Source: Myoxocephalus aenaeus (lineage: Eukaryota > Chordata > Actinopteri > Perciformes > Cottidae). Taken from it: 64,000 bases of DNA. Positions 22,621-34,334 of the stretch are shown piece after piece. The translations under genes were made by a program, and so were the position numbers. The DNA lies in assembly GCA_038501785.1 (NCBI GenBank), contig JBAMJR010000170.1, positions 6,770,501 through 6,834,500 on the forward strand, given 5' to 3'. Each line of letters opens with the position of its first letter. Position 1 is the first letter of the stretch. The notes under the pieces are model-generated. The model was given only the letters and a program-made list of their open reading frames with translations, did not search any database and was not told where the DNA came from.

Positions 22621-23375
22621 GCAATGGGGCTCTTCGCTAACAGTAGCTCAAACGGAACAGCTAACAAGCTCACTTAGCATCCCCCACACTAGCATAACGA
22701 ACGACAACACACGTCACTTCCTCCCTAGATGAGGAATGAAACGGGTTTGATCACAAAATCGTGATAATTTCCAGTGAGAGATAATTACGTCGGTAATTTC
22801 CCGACGCGAGGCAAGTTCTCTAAACATGAGGAGAAAAATGATGGAGAAAAGACGGACAGAAGCAGCAAGAGCACTTCTTTACATCGGTGGCTGAGTGTCA
22901 TGCTCCACCCTGCTTTCAACCGGCAGTCAGTTTTATAGTCCCGTATGTGCGTCCCGGGACTATTTTCTCTGTCGCTGAAATGCGATACACAACGTTTTGC
23001 CAGCTACAACTATTTTGTGCTGAAAGGCAGCTTACTATTACTATTTATAAAGTCGCAGGTACCCGTATTATAAAAGCAATAAGGTACTCGAGGCAGTACT
23101 GTGTCTACAATAATGTACAGTTCAAGGGTTTGCCGGCCCTCCGCTGCGCGTCGGGCCTAACAACTCCCTTGAACAGTACATTATTGCACGACACAGTACT
23201 GCCTGTTGTACCTTATTGCTTAAATACATGCTCTATGGTGTGCTTTTTATCTTTTTTTTTTTATTAATTTATTTTCTTTATTTATTTTACTGTGTTTTTT
23301 ATTGCACCATCTTTTAATGTGTATTTTATTATGCTTTGGCCCCTGTTATGGTCAATTTGGTTTAATTTATGTTTT
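22621..23375. other. Spacer with a long hairpin, no gene recognised
   Basis: Apart from the hairpin at 23074-23221, no supported feature. The frame at 22887-23267 runs through the hairpin and has no family signature. Confidence 0.35.
23074..23221. repeat. Long imperfect inverted repeat (hairpin)
   Basis: Arms 23074-23129 and 23166-23221 are near-reverse complements (aagcaataaggtac... paired with ...gtaccttattgctt) with a 36-base G/C-rich loop. The pairing includes several mismatches, as in a folded transcript or foldback element. Confidence 0.7.
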
Positions 23376-24044
23376 TCTCGACTCCTGTACAGCACTTTAT
23401 GACCTTTGTCTGTGATAAGTGCACTATTAATAAACTTTACTTCTTTCCTTACTTACGCGTGCGATACAGGTCCGTAGAGATAAGAGACCGCGAGATGCAG
23501 CCTCCGCCCACATGTGGAAACAATCAACACCATAAAGCCGACAGTCTTTAGGCTCATTGTGCTGCTCGTTAAATGGACTTGATCACTGGTTCTAGATCAG
23601 TTGATTACACGGTGTGACAGCATTTTAATTAAGGTTATATTACCAGGTGTAAAACATATCATTCATAACATGACAAATGTGAGTAAAATAAAGACCAAAT
23701 GTATATTTATAAGATTCATCGCTCACACCAATTGTCCAGATATGGTGATTTGGATGTTTTGAGGTAAACTAATAGGATTAAGTATGACTTTATAGGCTGA
23801 AGAAATTTTCCTACACTTTGCAAGCTAAATACACAATGTATTGTTGGATTATAATTAAAAAATTAATTAAAAAAGATGAACGCAGGGCTGTTTGCAGTGC
23901 TCTTGGTCATGACATGTTTTGGAGATACATTTAACCACGAGCGTAGCAAAAAATGCAAAGATTTTAATGGACAAAAAATTTCTCTGAATAGTTTCTGATT
24001 TGTGTTTTGAATCAGTTCAGAGTAGCAGTACATCAATAACAACA

Positions 24045-24826
24045 TTACAGTAACAACCACTTGTACAGATCAGGTACAACTCTGTACTCCTTGTTCATGC
24101 CAACGTGACGACAGGCCTGGCAGATAGCGTGTGCAAACTCATACTTATACTATACTTTGGTAGAGTTGTGAAAAACATCCACCTTCATGTGTTTTATAAG
24201 CTCTCTGTAGTAGCTGTATCTCTCCCCTGATGTTGTGTCGAGGTTGTCGCTATCCACAATCCAACAAAGCAATCGTTCCTTCTTGGGAAGTACGAAATCT
24301 TCACCTGAAGTCTTGTAGGTAAGTCGCCTGCGAACCTGAATATCTCCATCCTTCCTGTAGCTCAAGGTTAAGTTAAAAAGGCTTTGAATGCCTTCGATCC
24401 TGCGCGTGTTGTTCGGTGAGTCTGTCTTGAACCAGATCCACCTCTGAAACCTAGCTCTAGGTGAGGTGGGGAGGTTAGAGAGGTCATCCTGAATAGCTCT
24501 GTGAAACACCAAAACTGCATGAGCTCTGGAGTATAAAGATCTATCATCTGTGAGGTGGCAGCTGTCAATTTTGAAAAGTGTCTTACAGTCTTGAAGATCA
24601 AACCTTTTGTTTTCAGGCCAAAACCACAGCAGCATTACAGGCTTGTCTGTCTGTTGTTTCACTGCCGAGCTGTTCGCCTGCTTTGTCAGCCGTCCTGAAT
24701 GAGCCGGGGGAAGATGACATTTTGGAGCTGGAGATGACTGGAGATACTGTAAAACCAGGACTATGATTCCAGCCAGCAGGAGAATCGCCGTCAGGGTGTC
24801 TCGTAAAACATAAAAAAAGAGGCCAT
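24045..24826 (-). pseudogene. Alpha-1,3-fucosyltransferase type A, pseudogene
   Basis: It is nearly identical to the intact type A gene at 54983-56068 but has two disabling changes. First, one base is missing in the T-run just after the ATG (24826), putting the start out of frame. Second, about 305 bp equivalent to 55087-55390 are deleted and replaced by a few AT bases near 24150. The deletion removes the GDP-fucose-binding FENSIHRDYITE block and most of the C-terminal half. The remaining open part (24150-24662) would encode only the acceptor-side half. Flanks on both sides match unit 2, so this is a segmental copy and not a retrocopy. Confidence 0.9.
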
Positions 24827-26378
24827 ATTAAACCTGCAAGGAGAGAGGAATTGTCAAAATCATTGGCAACGCATTCAGTTATTTGTTAAATTCTCAAAGA
24901 AGTAGACTAACAGAGTTTAAAGAAGTCTAAACTGTTGAACCAGACTTTGCAAAGAATACTCAAGTAAAGTACAAGTAGTCATCAAGGTAATAACTTGAGT
25001 ACAAAAGTATTTCATGAAAAAAATACTTGAGTAGCAAGTCACTTTAGAAATAGAAATAATCCAAACATAATGGCCTAACATGACTGAACATAGTTAAATG
25101 CACATGGTTTGCACTGTTTTAATATCAACATTATGACATAAATCAGGAGTAGTAGTTTTGAAGCATGCCATATTATGTGTCTATGTATTTAAACTTATTA
25201 GCATTAAGACAACTCACTGGCTGTCAGCATGGTTTTCTGATTCTCTTCTCTGACTGCCTTCAGACTGCAGCCCGCCGCACTGCGCGCTGTTAATGTTATG
25301 TATTATGTATTATTTTTGAAAGCTATAACGTTAATGTACTGGGCGGTTCACATGTTGAGTCTGGAAATGCCAGTCATCCTGTTGCAGCTTCAGTCATGTT
25401 GATTTGAAGAGAGTCATGTGATCCGGGGTCATGGAAATATGAAATAGTAAGTAAAGTAATTGAGTAAGAGTACAACATATGTTGCATTAAAACTACTCTG
25501 ACAAATTTATTAAAAAAAAAACATTAAATAACATTATTAAACGTTAAAAAATAAATAAAAAGCCTACATTTACTTTATTAAACAGAGTAAAACTGTTATA
25601 CCCACAGCAGATAACCACATGTAGCATGCAAAGACAATTGGTTGGTTATTGTGGTGGCAAATTTATATTACCCGCTGTTGAGTCTTTTTAAACTGAAAGG
25701 ACGACTACTGTAAAACAGAACTTGTCTACTACTCATGTATTGTTGCAAGGAGAGGCGCAGTTATACAGCATCTCAAGGAGTCTGTAGAAGTGAGCAGTCA
25801 AGAGAATTAGTCACATACAGGACTATAGGGAGTGACCAGGATGTCGCTGTATTGGATCATGATGCTTAAGCCATGGCAGAAAAAATTAATGCTAGGTCAG
25901 CTTAGTTACAAGACATATACTGATATATAAATCCTACCCTTAAGCTCCCCATAAGTACTTGATGACTTAACAGCAGGTAAGAGGATGTGCATGCTACTAA
26001 GGTAGCTGCTGCGTAACCCCACCCAATGCAAACAGTGATACTAATAGCTTGTATACCAGTTCACTTATGTAATAATATCAAATACAACTAAGAATATACA
26101 ATTACCATTACATTGTAAAATGTCCAAGTTTGTTTGGATGCAAGTGAGAATAATTGCACTCCAATAAAAAATGTAAAGCAGGTGGAACATTTTGTCAAAA
26201 TACTTGCATGTCCCTTTAGAGCAGGTGAGTGTGTAGATATTCTGCAGGACCCAAAATTAAGCTGCTCTGACAAGTAAAACAAGGTATGTAAACTGTGTGG
26301 CTTTTCTCTCATCCTTTTGGCTATCCCTTTAAATGTGACATTTGACTGATGCTCCACCTACTCATTAGCATTAACACA
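24827..26378. other. Duplicated flank of type A, no gene recognised
   Basis: It matches 56069-57625 of unit 2 with indels. It contains poly-A/T runs and no conserved frame. It ends at the TA target of the Tc1/mariner insertion. Confidence 0.5.
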
Positions 26379-26380
26379 TA

Positions 26381-27668
26381 CACCGCGTTCCACATTATAA
26401 ACATTCATAAACATTCATTTTTGGGTTTTTCAATGAAACTCATGGATGGTATCGTGTCTCAGGGCTATTTGGATGATTGAAATCATCCAAATAGTAATAA
26501 TAATAATTAGTTTGCCAGGTGAGCCCAATCAAAGCCACTAAAATGCCATTGAATAGCAGCAAACAGGTGTTTGAAGCCGCTGGTGCCTCTGGAGTCTCGC
26601 GAACTTCAAGATGTAGGATGCTCAAGAGGTTTGCAAGTGTCCTTAAACCTGTTATTCGGCCACCCCTAAACCAAGCTCACAAGCAAAAAAGGTTGCAGTG
26701 GGCTCAGGACTACATGAAGACTAACTTTCAAACTGTTTTGTTTACGGATGAGTGCCGTGCAACCCTTGATGGTCCTGATGGATGGAGTAGTGGATGGTTG
26801 GTGAATGGCCACCATGTCCCAACAAGGCTGAGACGTCAACAAGGAGGTGGCGGAGTCATGTTTTGGGCCGGAATCATGGGGAAGAGCTGGTAGGCCCCTT
26901 CAGGGTCCCTGACGGTGTGAAAATGACCTCGGCAAAGTATGTAGAGTTTCTGACTGACCACTTTCTTCTGTGGTACAAAAAGAAGAACCGTGCCTTCCGT
27001 AGCAAAATCATATTCATGCATGACAATGCACCATGTCATGCTGCAAAGAATACCTCTGGGGCATTGGCTGCTATGGGCATAAAAGGAGAGAAACTCATGG
27101 TGTGGCCCCCATCTTCCCCTGACCTTAACCCTATTGAGAACCTTTGGAGCATCATCAAGCAAAAGATCTATGTGGGTGGAAGGCAGTTCACATCCAAGCA
27201 GGTGCTCTGGGAGGCTATTATGGCATCCTGCAAAGACATTAAAGCAGAAACTATCAAAGAACTCACAAGTTCAATGGATGCAAGAATTGTGAAGTTGATA
27301 TCAAAGAAGGGGTCCTATGTTAACATGTAACTTGACCTGTTAAGATGTTTTTGATTCAAACTTTTCTTGATTTCAGTAAATATGACCTCCTAATGCTGCA
27401 AATTCAACAAATGACAATTTTTTGTTCTTTACAACCTATAAAATATCTTGAAATCTGAAATTCTGAAATTCTGCATAATAATTTGGAACACTGCATTTTG
27501 AGTTTTTTATTTTTGAAAAAAATACTGTTATCATTAGGAGGTTTGTTCAATAGAATTTGACTTATACTCTAACAGTTGATGACTTGAAAATGATACTGAC
27601 TGACTGTGCATTACTATTTAGGAAAATCTGAGCAAAGTGTAATTTGCATAATAATGTGGAACGCGGTG
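26381..27668 (+). mobile_element. Tc1/mariner transposon, DD37E type
   Basis: Inverted termini CACCGCGTTCCACATTAT lie at both ends and are flanked by TA (26379-26380, 27669-27670). The element is 1288 bp. The unoccupied site survives in unit 2 at 57610-57640 with a single TA (57626-57627). An inner copy of the terminal word, gcataataatttggaacac, lies at about 27472, giving an IR/DR-like right end. Confidence 0.9.
26519..27330 (+). pseudogene. Tc1/mariner transposase, frameshifted and N-terminally deleted
   Basis: Two overlapping frames (26519-26893 and 26794-27330) carry the DDE catalytic domain. The first Asp is in VLFTDECR, the second in FMHDNAPCH, and the Glu in SPDLNPIENLW. Thirty-seven residues separate the second Asp from the Glu, so this is a DD37E enzyme and not the common fish DD34E. 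The frame shifts within the GGAATCATGGGGAAGAG region (about 26875). Part of the paired DNA-binding region before PPLNQAHKQKRLQWAQD is missing. The copy cannot make active enzyme. Confidence 0.85.
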
Positions 27669-27670
27669 TA

Positions 27671-28040
27671 CTGTGTTCGACGTCAGACCCCACAGTCCCG
27701 CATTAAAACATCTGTAAAACAAGTATTTTGTTGAAATGCATGTTTGAAAAATATATGTTGAAACATTCAAAATTCCTCTAGGATCTTTATATTTCGTCTT
27801 TATTTGACAACAAATATGTTGATCAGTACAAAGATCCAAGATGTTGTTGACTGTAAAAACTACCTGAATCAGTTACTTCTACAGAGTAAAACAAATGTAA
27901 AATCATGTCACCTTGCACTGTTTAAATTCATGAAAGATATTGCCATTATCAGCAAGAATCAGACATGTATACTCATGACAAGAGTAACAACACAGTCACA
28001 GAGAAGCAGTACCTTTGTATTTACCCAGATTTGCATCCCC
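27671..28040. other. Duplicated flank continued
   Basis: It matches 57628-57840 and 58198-58385 of unit 2. Unit 2 has a LINE fragment inserted in between. No gene is seen. Confidence 0.5.
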
Positions 28041-28300
28041 CTCTGTCTTGTATTGTAGCAATGCATAGTGCACTTTACACATATTTCTGTGCAATACTGT
28101 CACTATATTTTGTGCCTTATTTTTATTTATAATTGTTTGCCTTAAGTTTATTTATTTTTTTCCCTTTAAAGTTGATTGTAATTATGTGTTAGGAGGACCC
28201 AGCAAAATAAGCTTTTCATTGTACAGAATAACTGCCTGTTATCTGTGCATATGACAATTCAAAAAAATAAAAAAATAATAATATCTTGAATCTTACTAGC
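28041..28300. mobile_element. Short retroelement insertion, unit 1 only
   Basis: About 260 bp interrupt the alignment with 58385-58395. It ends with cttttcattgtacagaataac and an A-rich tail, then atcttgaatctt, the usual 3' end of a fish short or truncated retroelement. Family not assigned. Confidence 0.45.
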
Positions 28301-28798
28301 AAGCACCCACTTTTATCCCATCCTGAGGTGCACAAATGTACAAATGATAAGCAAATACTAGACACAACCTGTTTCTACCTCACCTGGTACTACACTGACA
28401 CAAAATACTTTTTGGCCATGTAATTATTACCTTGATTATATGTGTAAATTCTACAATAAATTATTATTTCAGTCCTTTTACTTTAAAAGGTCATCTTTTA
28501 TTTAATGTGTTACTTTGTGTTTGTTAGTAATTATGAATCCTTATTTTGTTAAGTAAATGTGATCACTAACCCTAATCCTAACCCTTTGGCCATATTAACT
28601 AAACTACTTGATTGACTGTATAACCTGACACAACGAAGTAACATTTACATTGGGGATACAAGCGAACCTGGCAACCGTGCGCATGCTCAGGGAGTGACGT
28701 CACTCAGCGAAACAACAACAGAGGAACTTGGGCACTGGGGTAGGTTGTATGTTTAATTAACCCTTTACATTCTTATTTACTCGTCAGTGAAGACTGTG
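28301..28798. other. Spacer, no gene recognised
   Basis: The first part loosely follows 58395-58520. The rest is unit 1-specific, AT-rich and without frames of note. Confidence 0.3.
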
Positions 28799-29459
28799 CC
28801 AATCCCAATCTCCACCCTAAACCCTCAAGCCCTGAACCCTCAGTGATTTACTGACGTCAGCTGCTAATTGGCTGAGTGTGAGAGTCTGTGAGGGCTTGAA
28901 CTGGTGTGAATATGAATGGAACAGCACTTTGCTGCAACATCACGTGACTACATGAAAAAATATTGTGTACAATTGTGTATTTATTTTATACTTTTTATTC
29001 ACTGATTTGAACGTCTTCTTCACGAGATGAGAAGTCATTTTAAATTATCTATTTACTCGTTTTTGTCAAAATGAAATGTTTAATGAATGTAAACAAAATA
29101 GTATTATATATATTTTCTGCTTGCATTCCTATGATTTCATGTGTTTTTATGTTTAATCCGTAATGTTGTAGTGTAAATGTATTATATTATATTATCGGGC
29201 TGAACGCCCACGTGTCTCTTTGTTTACCTTTTCTTTTTCTTTTTTTTTTTACGTCTTCATGCTTCCATTGGGAACTGCGTGTTTAACGTCACATTGCAAT
29301 GATTTGTGGGTAATTCCCTTCGGTTTACGGAAAGGGTTCATAAAGGGCTCAAAATGTCTGCCAGAGAGCCCTCAAGCGCTCCACGGTTTGACAGTGGGAC
29401 AGCCCTAAACCCTCAAGGACTTCGCGGGAGCGCGCCTCAAAGTCCGTGAGTCCGTGAGG
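28799..29459. mobile_element. Miniature element, third copy of the 3051-3750 family
   Basis: It matches the complete copy along most of its length (ctccaccctaaaccctcaag through aaagtccgtgagtccgtgag). The left terminal bases are changed and the right terminal repeat is missing, so this is an older or truncated copy. Confidence 0.7.
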
Positions 29460-30421
29460 TATTGGTTTAAATATATTGTCATTTTGGAGGCTGTAGTTTG
29501 TGTTGTTGCTCAATACTACATTTTACTGGGAGGACTACTGTACTAGTTGTTTTAGCAAGGTGGATCATCTTGATCATGTTGGTTTTTTTTCCATCTTTTG
29601 TTTCAGACTAAAGAGGAGTTCAGAAGAATAAGGACAGTTCATCTGGAGCAAAGCACTAGCAAAGTCTTGATGATATTCTGGACAAAGAAGGGGTTGCAGG
29701 ACTAAAATGAGGCCGATGCTGGATTCACTCCGCTTGATGAAGTTTAAAAATTATTTAATTATCTGTGCTCATATACACAGAGAATAGATACCCGATGACA
29801 TATTTGAACACATTAAATAATTGTTCTATTTTGAGAACACATACAATTGACATAAATAATAATGATGATAATTGTTTGGTAACATAAGCCCTGCTTTAAT
29901 GAAATGTCTTCTAACAAAAAATCCACATACCAGTTTAAACATTGGCATTCCTCCTGATGTCATACAATGTTAATTCAGACAAGCTAAATTCACTTCTGTC
30001 TGTTTAACAGCAATGTGTTGCGAGCAGAAGAAACGTCATCATCCGCTGCTGGATGGAGTTACTTGGAGAGTCTGGAGAGCAACGCCATCAATACCAGGTA
30101 AATTCTGAAAATGTGGGGTGTTCTGATGATTATTTTGACCCAGTGGCGGGCCGTGGATTGTTACATTAATAACATTAACAAAATCAGCCTACCAGCACCT
30201 CTAAAGCACACCAATTTGTAGACAGGCTAGCTGTGTCTTCCTTTCTTTAAGTCTTTAAGCTAACTGTCTACTACAGAGACATTACATTCCCAAAATGTAC
30301 AACAATTCCATGGCTTATTTCAGCCAGTTGATCACAACTACTTAAATCAGAATACAGAGTGCATAATCCTCAAGTATCCATCTGCATGTGTGAGCCAGTA
30401 TCAAACAACGTTCTCATGTTT
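29460..30421. other. Spacer upstream of window-central type B 3' end
   Basis: No gene is recognised. A hAT-like terminus, cagtggcgggccgtgg, occurs at about 30142 (also at 57144) without a partner end. From about 30225 the sequence matches 58703 onward, the 3' flank of type B. Confidence 0.4.
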
Positions 30422-31528
30422 TCATGTAAAGTACCAGTCATAAAGGTCATGAACTACATGGAAATCCCGGTCTCTTGACATGTGGTCGCAGGCGAGGCAG
30501 ATAGGATGAATGAATTCATTGTTGGTTGACTGCAGATGAGGGGTGGCTGTGAAGAATTTCCTCCACTCAAAGTAACGTGCGTACGCCTCGTCATTCATGT
30601 CCAGCAGAAAGTCTGCCAGGGACTTTGCATCTGGGAAATCATTTATGTGAATGAAGGCGTCGGCGGGAAGGAACTGCTCGTAGTTTTCTCTTGGCGGACC
30701 CAAAACTACAGGAACTGCCCCCGCCACGAGGGGCCCGTTAACCTTCTCTGTGATGTAGTCTCTGTGGATCGAGTTCTCAAATGAGAGGTAAAACTTACAG
30801 CTAGCAATGGTTGAATAATATTCATCATAACTCAAAAGGTGCCCTCCATAGGCTTTACCAAAGACGTGGATCTTGATGTGTTTGGATAGTTCTTGATAAT
30901 ATCGTTCTCTTACAGCTGTTCCAGTTTCAGGGGCTTTGTTACTGACAATCCAGCACACTAGTTTGTCTTTCTTGGGCAGAACAAAGTTATCTTTAATTTC
31001 TGTCTGTCTGATAGTGAGCTCATTCCTCACGGTGATGTCAGCATCTCTTCTGTAGCTCAGCGTTAAGTTGAACAGGTGGTCCAGACCCGCTATCTTCGCT
31101 GTGTTCGTTGGCGATTCCACATGGAACCAAATCCACTTCTGAAAAGCTGGACGGGGGTCCTGCGGCATGTTTTTCAAATGCCAGTCTATATCTCTGTGGA
31201 AGAAAATGACTCCCTGTGCCTTGCTGTAGAGGGATCTATTATCTGTCAGAACACAGGTATCAATGTGGAAGTAGGTTGAGCAGACTTTGAAATCAAACTT
31301 CACACCGAGAGGCCAGAACCACAGCAGGACTATGGGCTTTTCCTGTGGATCCATGACCTGACGATATTCCTCTTGAGATAATGTAGGGGGGCAAACAGGA
31401 GATGTTGGCTCAAAATACAGAACGAATGCCAGAATAGAGCCCATGAGGCAGATAGCGGCTATATTTCTTAACCACAATGTTTTCTTGGAAGCCGGTGTCG
31501 TCATCTGTGGAAGTAGAGAGTGAAGCAT
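30422..31528 (-). CDS. Alpha-1,3-fucosyltransferase (FUT9-like, type B)
   Basis: A single-exon gene of 368 codons for a GT10 family type II Golgi enzyme that adds fucose in alpha-1,3 linkage to N-acetyllactosamine, using GDP-fucose. A hydrophobic anchor spans residues 22-39. A stem follows, then LLWFWP near 68 and the acceptor-side HRDI at 111-114. WIWFHVESP has Glu138 at the position of the FUT9 catalytic base. The donor motif FYLSFENSIHRDYITEK lies at 247-262 with Lys262 kept, then VPVVLGPPRENYEQFLPADAFIH. N98 and N154 are likely N-glycosylation sites. The length equals the family norm (about 360). The first ATG was chosen because all three copies share it; a second ATG eight codons on is possible. 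It differs from the copy at 58902 by about nine residues. The closest named relative by motif is FUT9. Confidence 0.95.
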   Translation of the reverse strand: MLHSLLPQMTTPASKKTLWLRNIAAICLMGSILAFVLYFEPTSPVCPPTLSQEEYRQVMDPQEKPIVLLWFWPLGVKFDFKVCSTYFHIDTCVLTDNRSLYSKAQGVIFFHRDIDWHLKNMPQDPRPAFQKWIWFHVESPTNTAKIAGLDHLFNLTLSYRRDADITVRNELTIRQTEIKDNFVLPKKDKLVCWIVSNKAPETGTAVRERYYQELSKHIKIHVFGKAYGGHLLSYDEYYSTIASCKFYLSFENSIHRDYITEKVNGPLVAGAVPVVLGPPRENYEQFLPADAFIHINDFPDAKSLADFLLDMNDEAYARYFEWRKFFTATPHLQSTNNEFIHPICLACDHMSRDRDFHVVHDLYDWYFT

Positions 31529-31877
31529 ACACTTAGATAACTACCTCAGGAGTTGCAGCAAATAGAGTTAAACAATAAGTCCAAAAGATGAACAACTGTG
31601 GGCAAAAAATATCTGTTTCTTCGATACCAAGTTGAAGGTACAAGCATCTGCAGGCAGATTTCATCCAGCATTAGTAGCTATACCGAGAGAAAATAATGTC
31701 TGTCATTAACTTAAAGTGCAGTTTTATATTGGTCTCATTGAAAATTGTTATTTTGTCTTTAAACATGTTTTTTTTGACAATTCTCACAGACAAAATTAAA
31801 AGCAATAATTTTAGTAAAATTATATTTTTACTTTTACAATGTTTTCATGCCATGTGAGTTCATTGTATGATCTGATG
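31529..31877. other. 5' flank of central type B gene
   Basis: It matches 439-790 with indels. It is likely to hold the 5' UTR or an intron of the minus-strand gene. No separate feature seen. Confidence 0.35.
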
Positions 31878-31929
31878 TGACGTCATGTCACATGATGTGA
31901 CGTCATGTCACATCAGATAACTGACGTCA
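31878..31929. promoter_or_regulatory. Cluster of three TGACGTCA (CRE-like) sites
   Basis: The palindrome TGACGTCA occurs at 31878-31885, 31898-31905 and 31922-31929, in near-tandem repeats of tgacgtcatgtcacat. It lies 350-400 bases upstream of the type B start. An ATGGCGG (YY1-like) word follows about 40 bases out. The homologous region at 796-803 has a single site, and the 60008 copy has lost this block. TGACGTCA is the known CREB/ATF consensus; use as a promoter here is inference. Confidence 0.4.
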
Positions 31930-32300
31930 TGTCACATCAGATCGCTCATTTTCGAATTCTGATGTCCGCCATTACCTCGCTTCAAAGAGGGAGACTGTCT
32001 GTTGTACAAGACAACTTTTAAAAAAGGTAAAAATGTTTACCTCTTGTTATTTTAAAAGGGTCTTGTGTTTTCTATGAACATTTATGTTTATTGCCAGGAT
32101 GGACAACTATTTAAAAGACTGTTCTTGTATTTTGCACATTTTGCTAAAACTAGCTAAACCTGATTTAGCTTGCGTATTTGCATTCATTGTTCATACTGTC
32201 GTTCCGTCCGTTTGACAAATTTGACAAGTTATTAAGCTGTTGTGTATGAACAATAATGGTAGTTTGAGACGGGTTGTCTCTTGTTCTATAGTGTTTAAAC
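31930..32300. other. Shared spacer of the tandem unit
   Basis: 31930-31990 and 32143-32300 match 803-860 and 5625-5765. Unit 2 keeps the short uninterrupted form of this region. No gene. Confidence 0.5.
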
Positions 32301-32911
32301 TAGGAGAGGGCCTGTACCGGCTCTGTTTCACAACATGTTTCCCGTGCTTGACAGCGACGTAATAGGATTTGTTGCACAATTTAGTTAAGAAAATATTACA
32401 TTTTGGTTTTATTTTCATTGACATGTCAGAGTATCACCTCAAAATCCAAGATAAAGGTGTTCCCTTTGAAAGATTGTTCACTGTGCAATTTTTTTCATTT
32501 ATACATAAATATATATCATCCCACCACCCCTCTACCAGTGGTAACTTATCCTCAGTATCTATGGAGATGGAAGCAAAGAAAATGAAACACAAGTGTGCAG
32601 TCTGCGTGTCAAGCTCTAAATATTGGATTAATCAAAGAAAGACAATTTGATGGAGCATGCTTTTTGTCCTGTTTTAAAGCTTGAAACAAACTTCCAATCT
32701 ATCCTTAATTTTCTTCATCAAATGATGACACATTTTTAACACTGTCAGAAACTATTACATGTCTCAACAGCTATTACACTATATTTCAAGTTCTCACGTC
32801 AACACGGTATATTTCTTATTTAAATTATTTGGTATATAATGTTTTTTTTTTCATGGCAAAATTTTAAGAGGGGCGGCGCCCTAGCGCCCTCTATTGACGC
32901 ACCGCCACTGG
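32301..32911. mobile_element. hAT-like fragment, right terminus only
   Basis: It ends in ctctattgacgcaccgccactg (32911), an inverted hAT-type terminus, followed by gtaagaaa, which is native spacer (compare 6028). The left end is not recognisable. A short Cys-containing frame (KHKCAVCVSSSKYWINQRKTI region, 32584-32650) is the only coding hint. Confidence 0.45.
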
Positions 32912-34334
32912 TAAGAAAACTAAAGTGATAATTGATTGTAACAAAATGTTTAAAATGTTATCTTAAATGAATATTCTACTTCTATAGTAAAATAAGTGTA
33001 AATTGTAAAAAAGGAAGTTAAGTTTTGGCTTGTAACTAAAAATATATATATTTATTTAGGTATGATTTTATAATGTATAGTTTGTACTGAATCAGAAATT
33101 TCACTTGGGTGTTTTAATTAGTTTATTTGAAAGTAAAACTATACTTGGATGTAATGGTAAATTATTAAGTTTTTCCAAATAAAGAAATTAAGTTGTGTTG
33201 TCTTTTAAATTAATTATCTTTTTACTTAATGTGAATAGAAAGTTTTGTCTTTGGCCAAAGCAATATTTTGATTGAAATCAAGTAAAATGTTTCACTTTCA
33301 ACCGAATTGAAAATATAACAACATAAACAATTCTTGGATGGGTCAAACAAGCAGCGATCTTCCAGCCAGGAGATCTCTGTTCGTTCCACCATGTGAAAAT
33401 AGAAGGCAATGTTGATTTATTCTTCACATAACTGGCATACTTCAATAACGGCTCTTCCATAGTTATTTTAACCCAAACAACAATCTTTACCTGAACCGAA
33501 CAAAGTAGTTTTGTTACTTAAACCTGACTTTTAGTTTTCTGCGAAGACAGTAATATTTTGAAAAGGCTGTATGCTTGTAATGAGCGGAAACTGACGCCTG
33601 TTGCTGGCTTTGTAGGCAAATGGCCCACAACACACAAACCGCATCAATGGACAAACAGCTTTCCAAGCGACGTTGACGTGTATTCGGAGCATTTAAAACA
33701 AATGAGAGGCAGCAAAGAATAAAATGTCTACAAAGTTGACTTGCTGGTTCAAGAAGTCAAATGCACTTCATGGAGTAAATTATACATTTAATATATTAAT
33801 CAAAAATAAATGAACGAACAAGAAAGTAAACCATGTGGGGCTAAACTGCACCATCACGGAGGTTAGTGTAGAGTAGATCAGTAAATCAAAAAGTAAATCA
33901 TCATAATATTTGTAGATCTACCTTTCTAATCTGGATCACGGTCGCCTCCCCCAGTTGGAAACGCTCTTATTTCTTTGCTGATGTACAATCACTCCAAGTT
34001 GTTGTCCCTCACCGAACATGAAGACTGATGAATAACAATTTTAATGTAATGCTCGGAACTGAACATATTATATCATGTTTCTATAACTTCCGTAGTAAAA
34101 TCATGCTTTTAGAATTTTATAAAGAAAAGAGCCTACCTAACCACTCCTCCTACAAATGTGGTCCTCAGCTGCTTTCTCAGGTCTGTCTGAGTGAAAGAAA
34201 GCCCCATGTGAGCTTCCCAGCCCTTTTTAAAGGCTCTGCCCCTTTGCTTGGGTCCTAATAGTAGGCTGCCTGTTACCTGCCTTCCCACACAATAATCATA
34301 ATATTAATAATGACAGCTTGCTTTTTTAATGGTA
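32912..34334. other. Shared spacer of the tandem unit, least interrupted copy
   Basis: 32912-33010, 33615-33941 and 34003-34330 match unit 1 pieces at 6030, 6145-6689 and 11270-12340. 33335-33600 also matches 60210-60890 in unit 3. It carries empty sites for the unit 1 retrotransposon (33941-34004) and miniature element (34294-34296). No gene is seen. Confidence 0.6.

Noticed and set aside
22887..23267. 126-codon plus-strand frame
   Set aside because: It reads through the inverted repeat and has no family signature.
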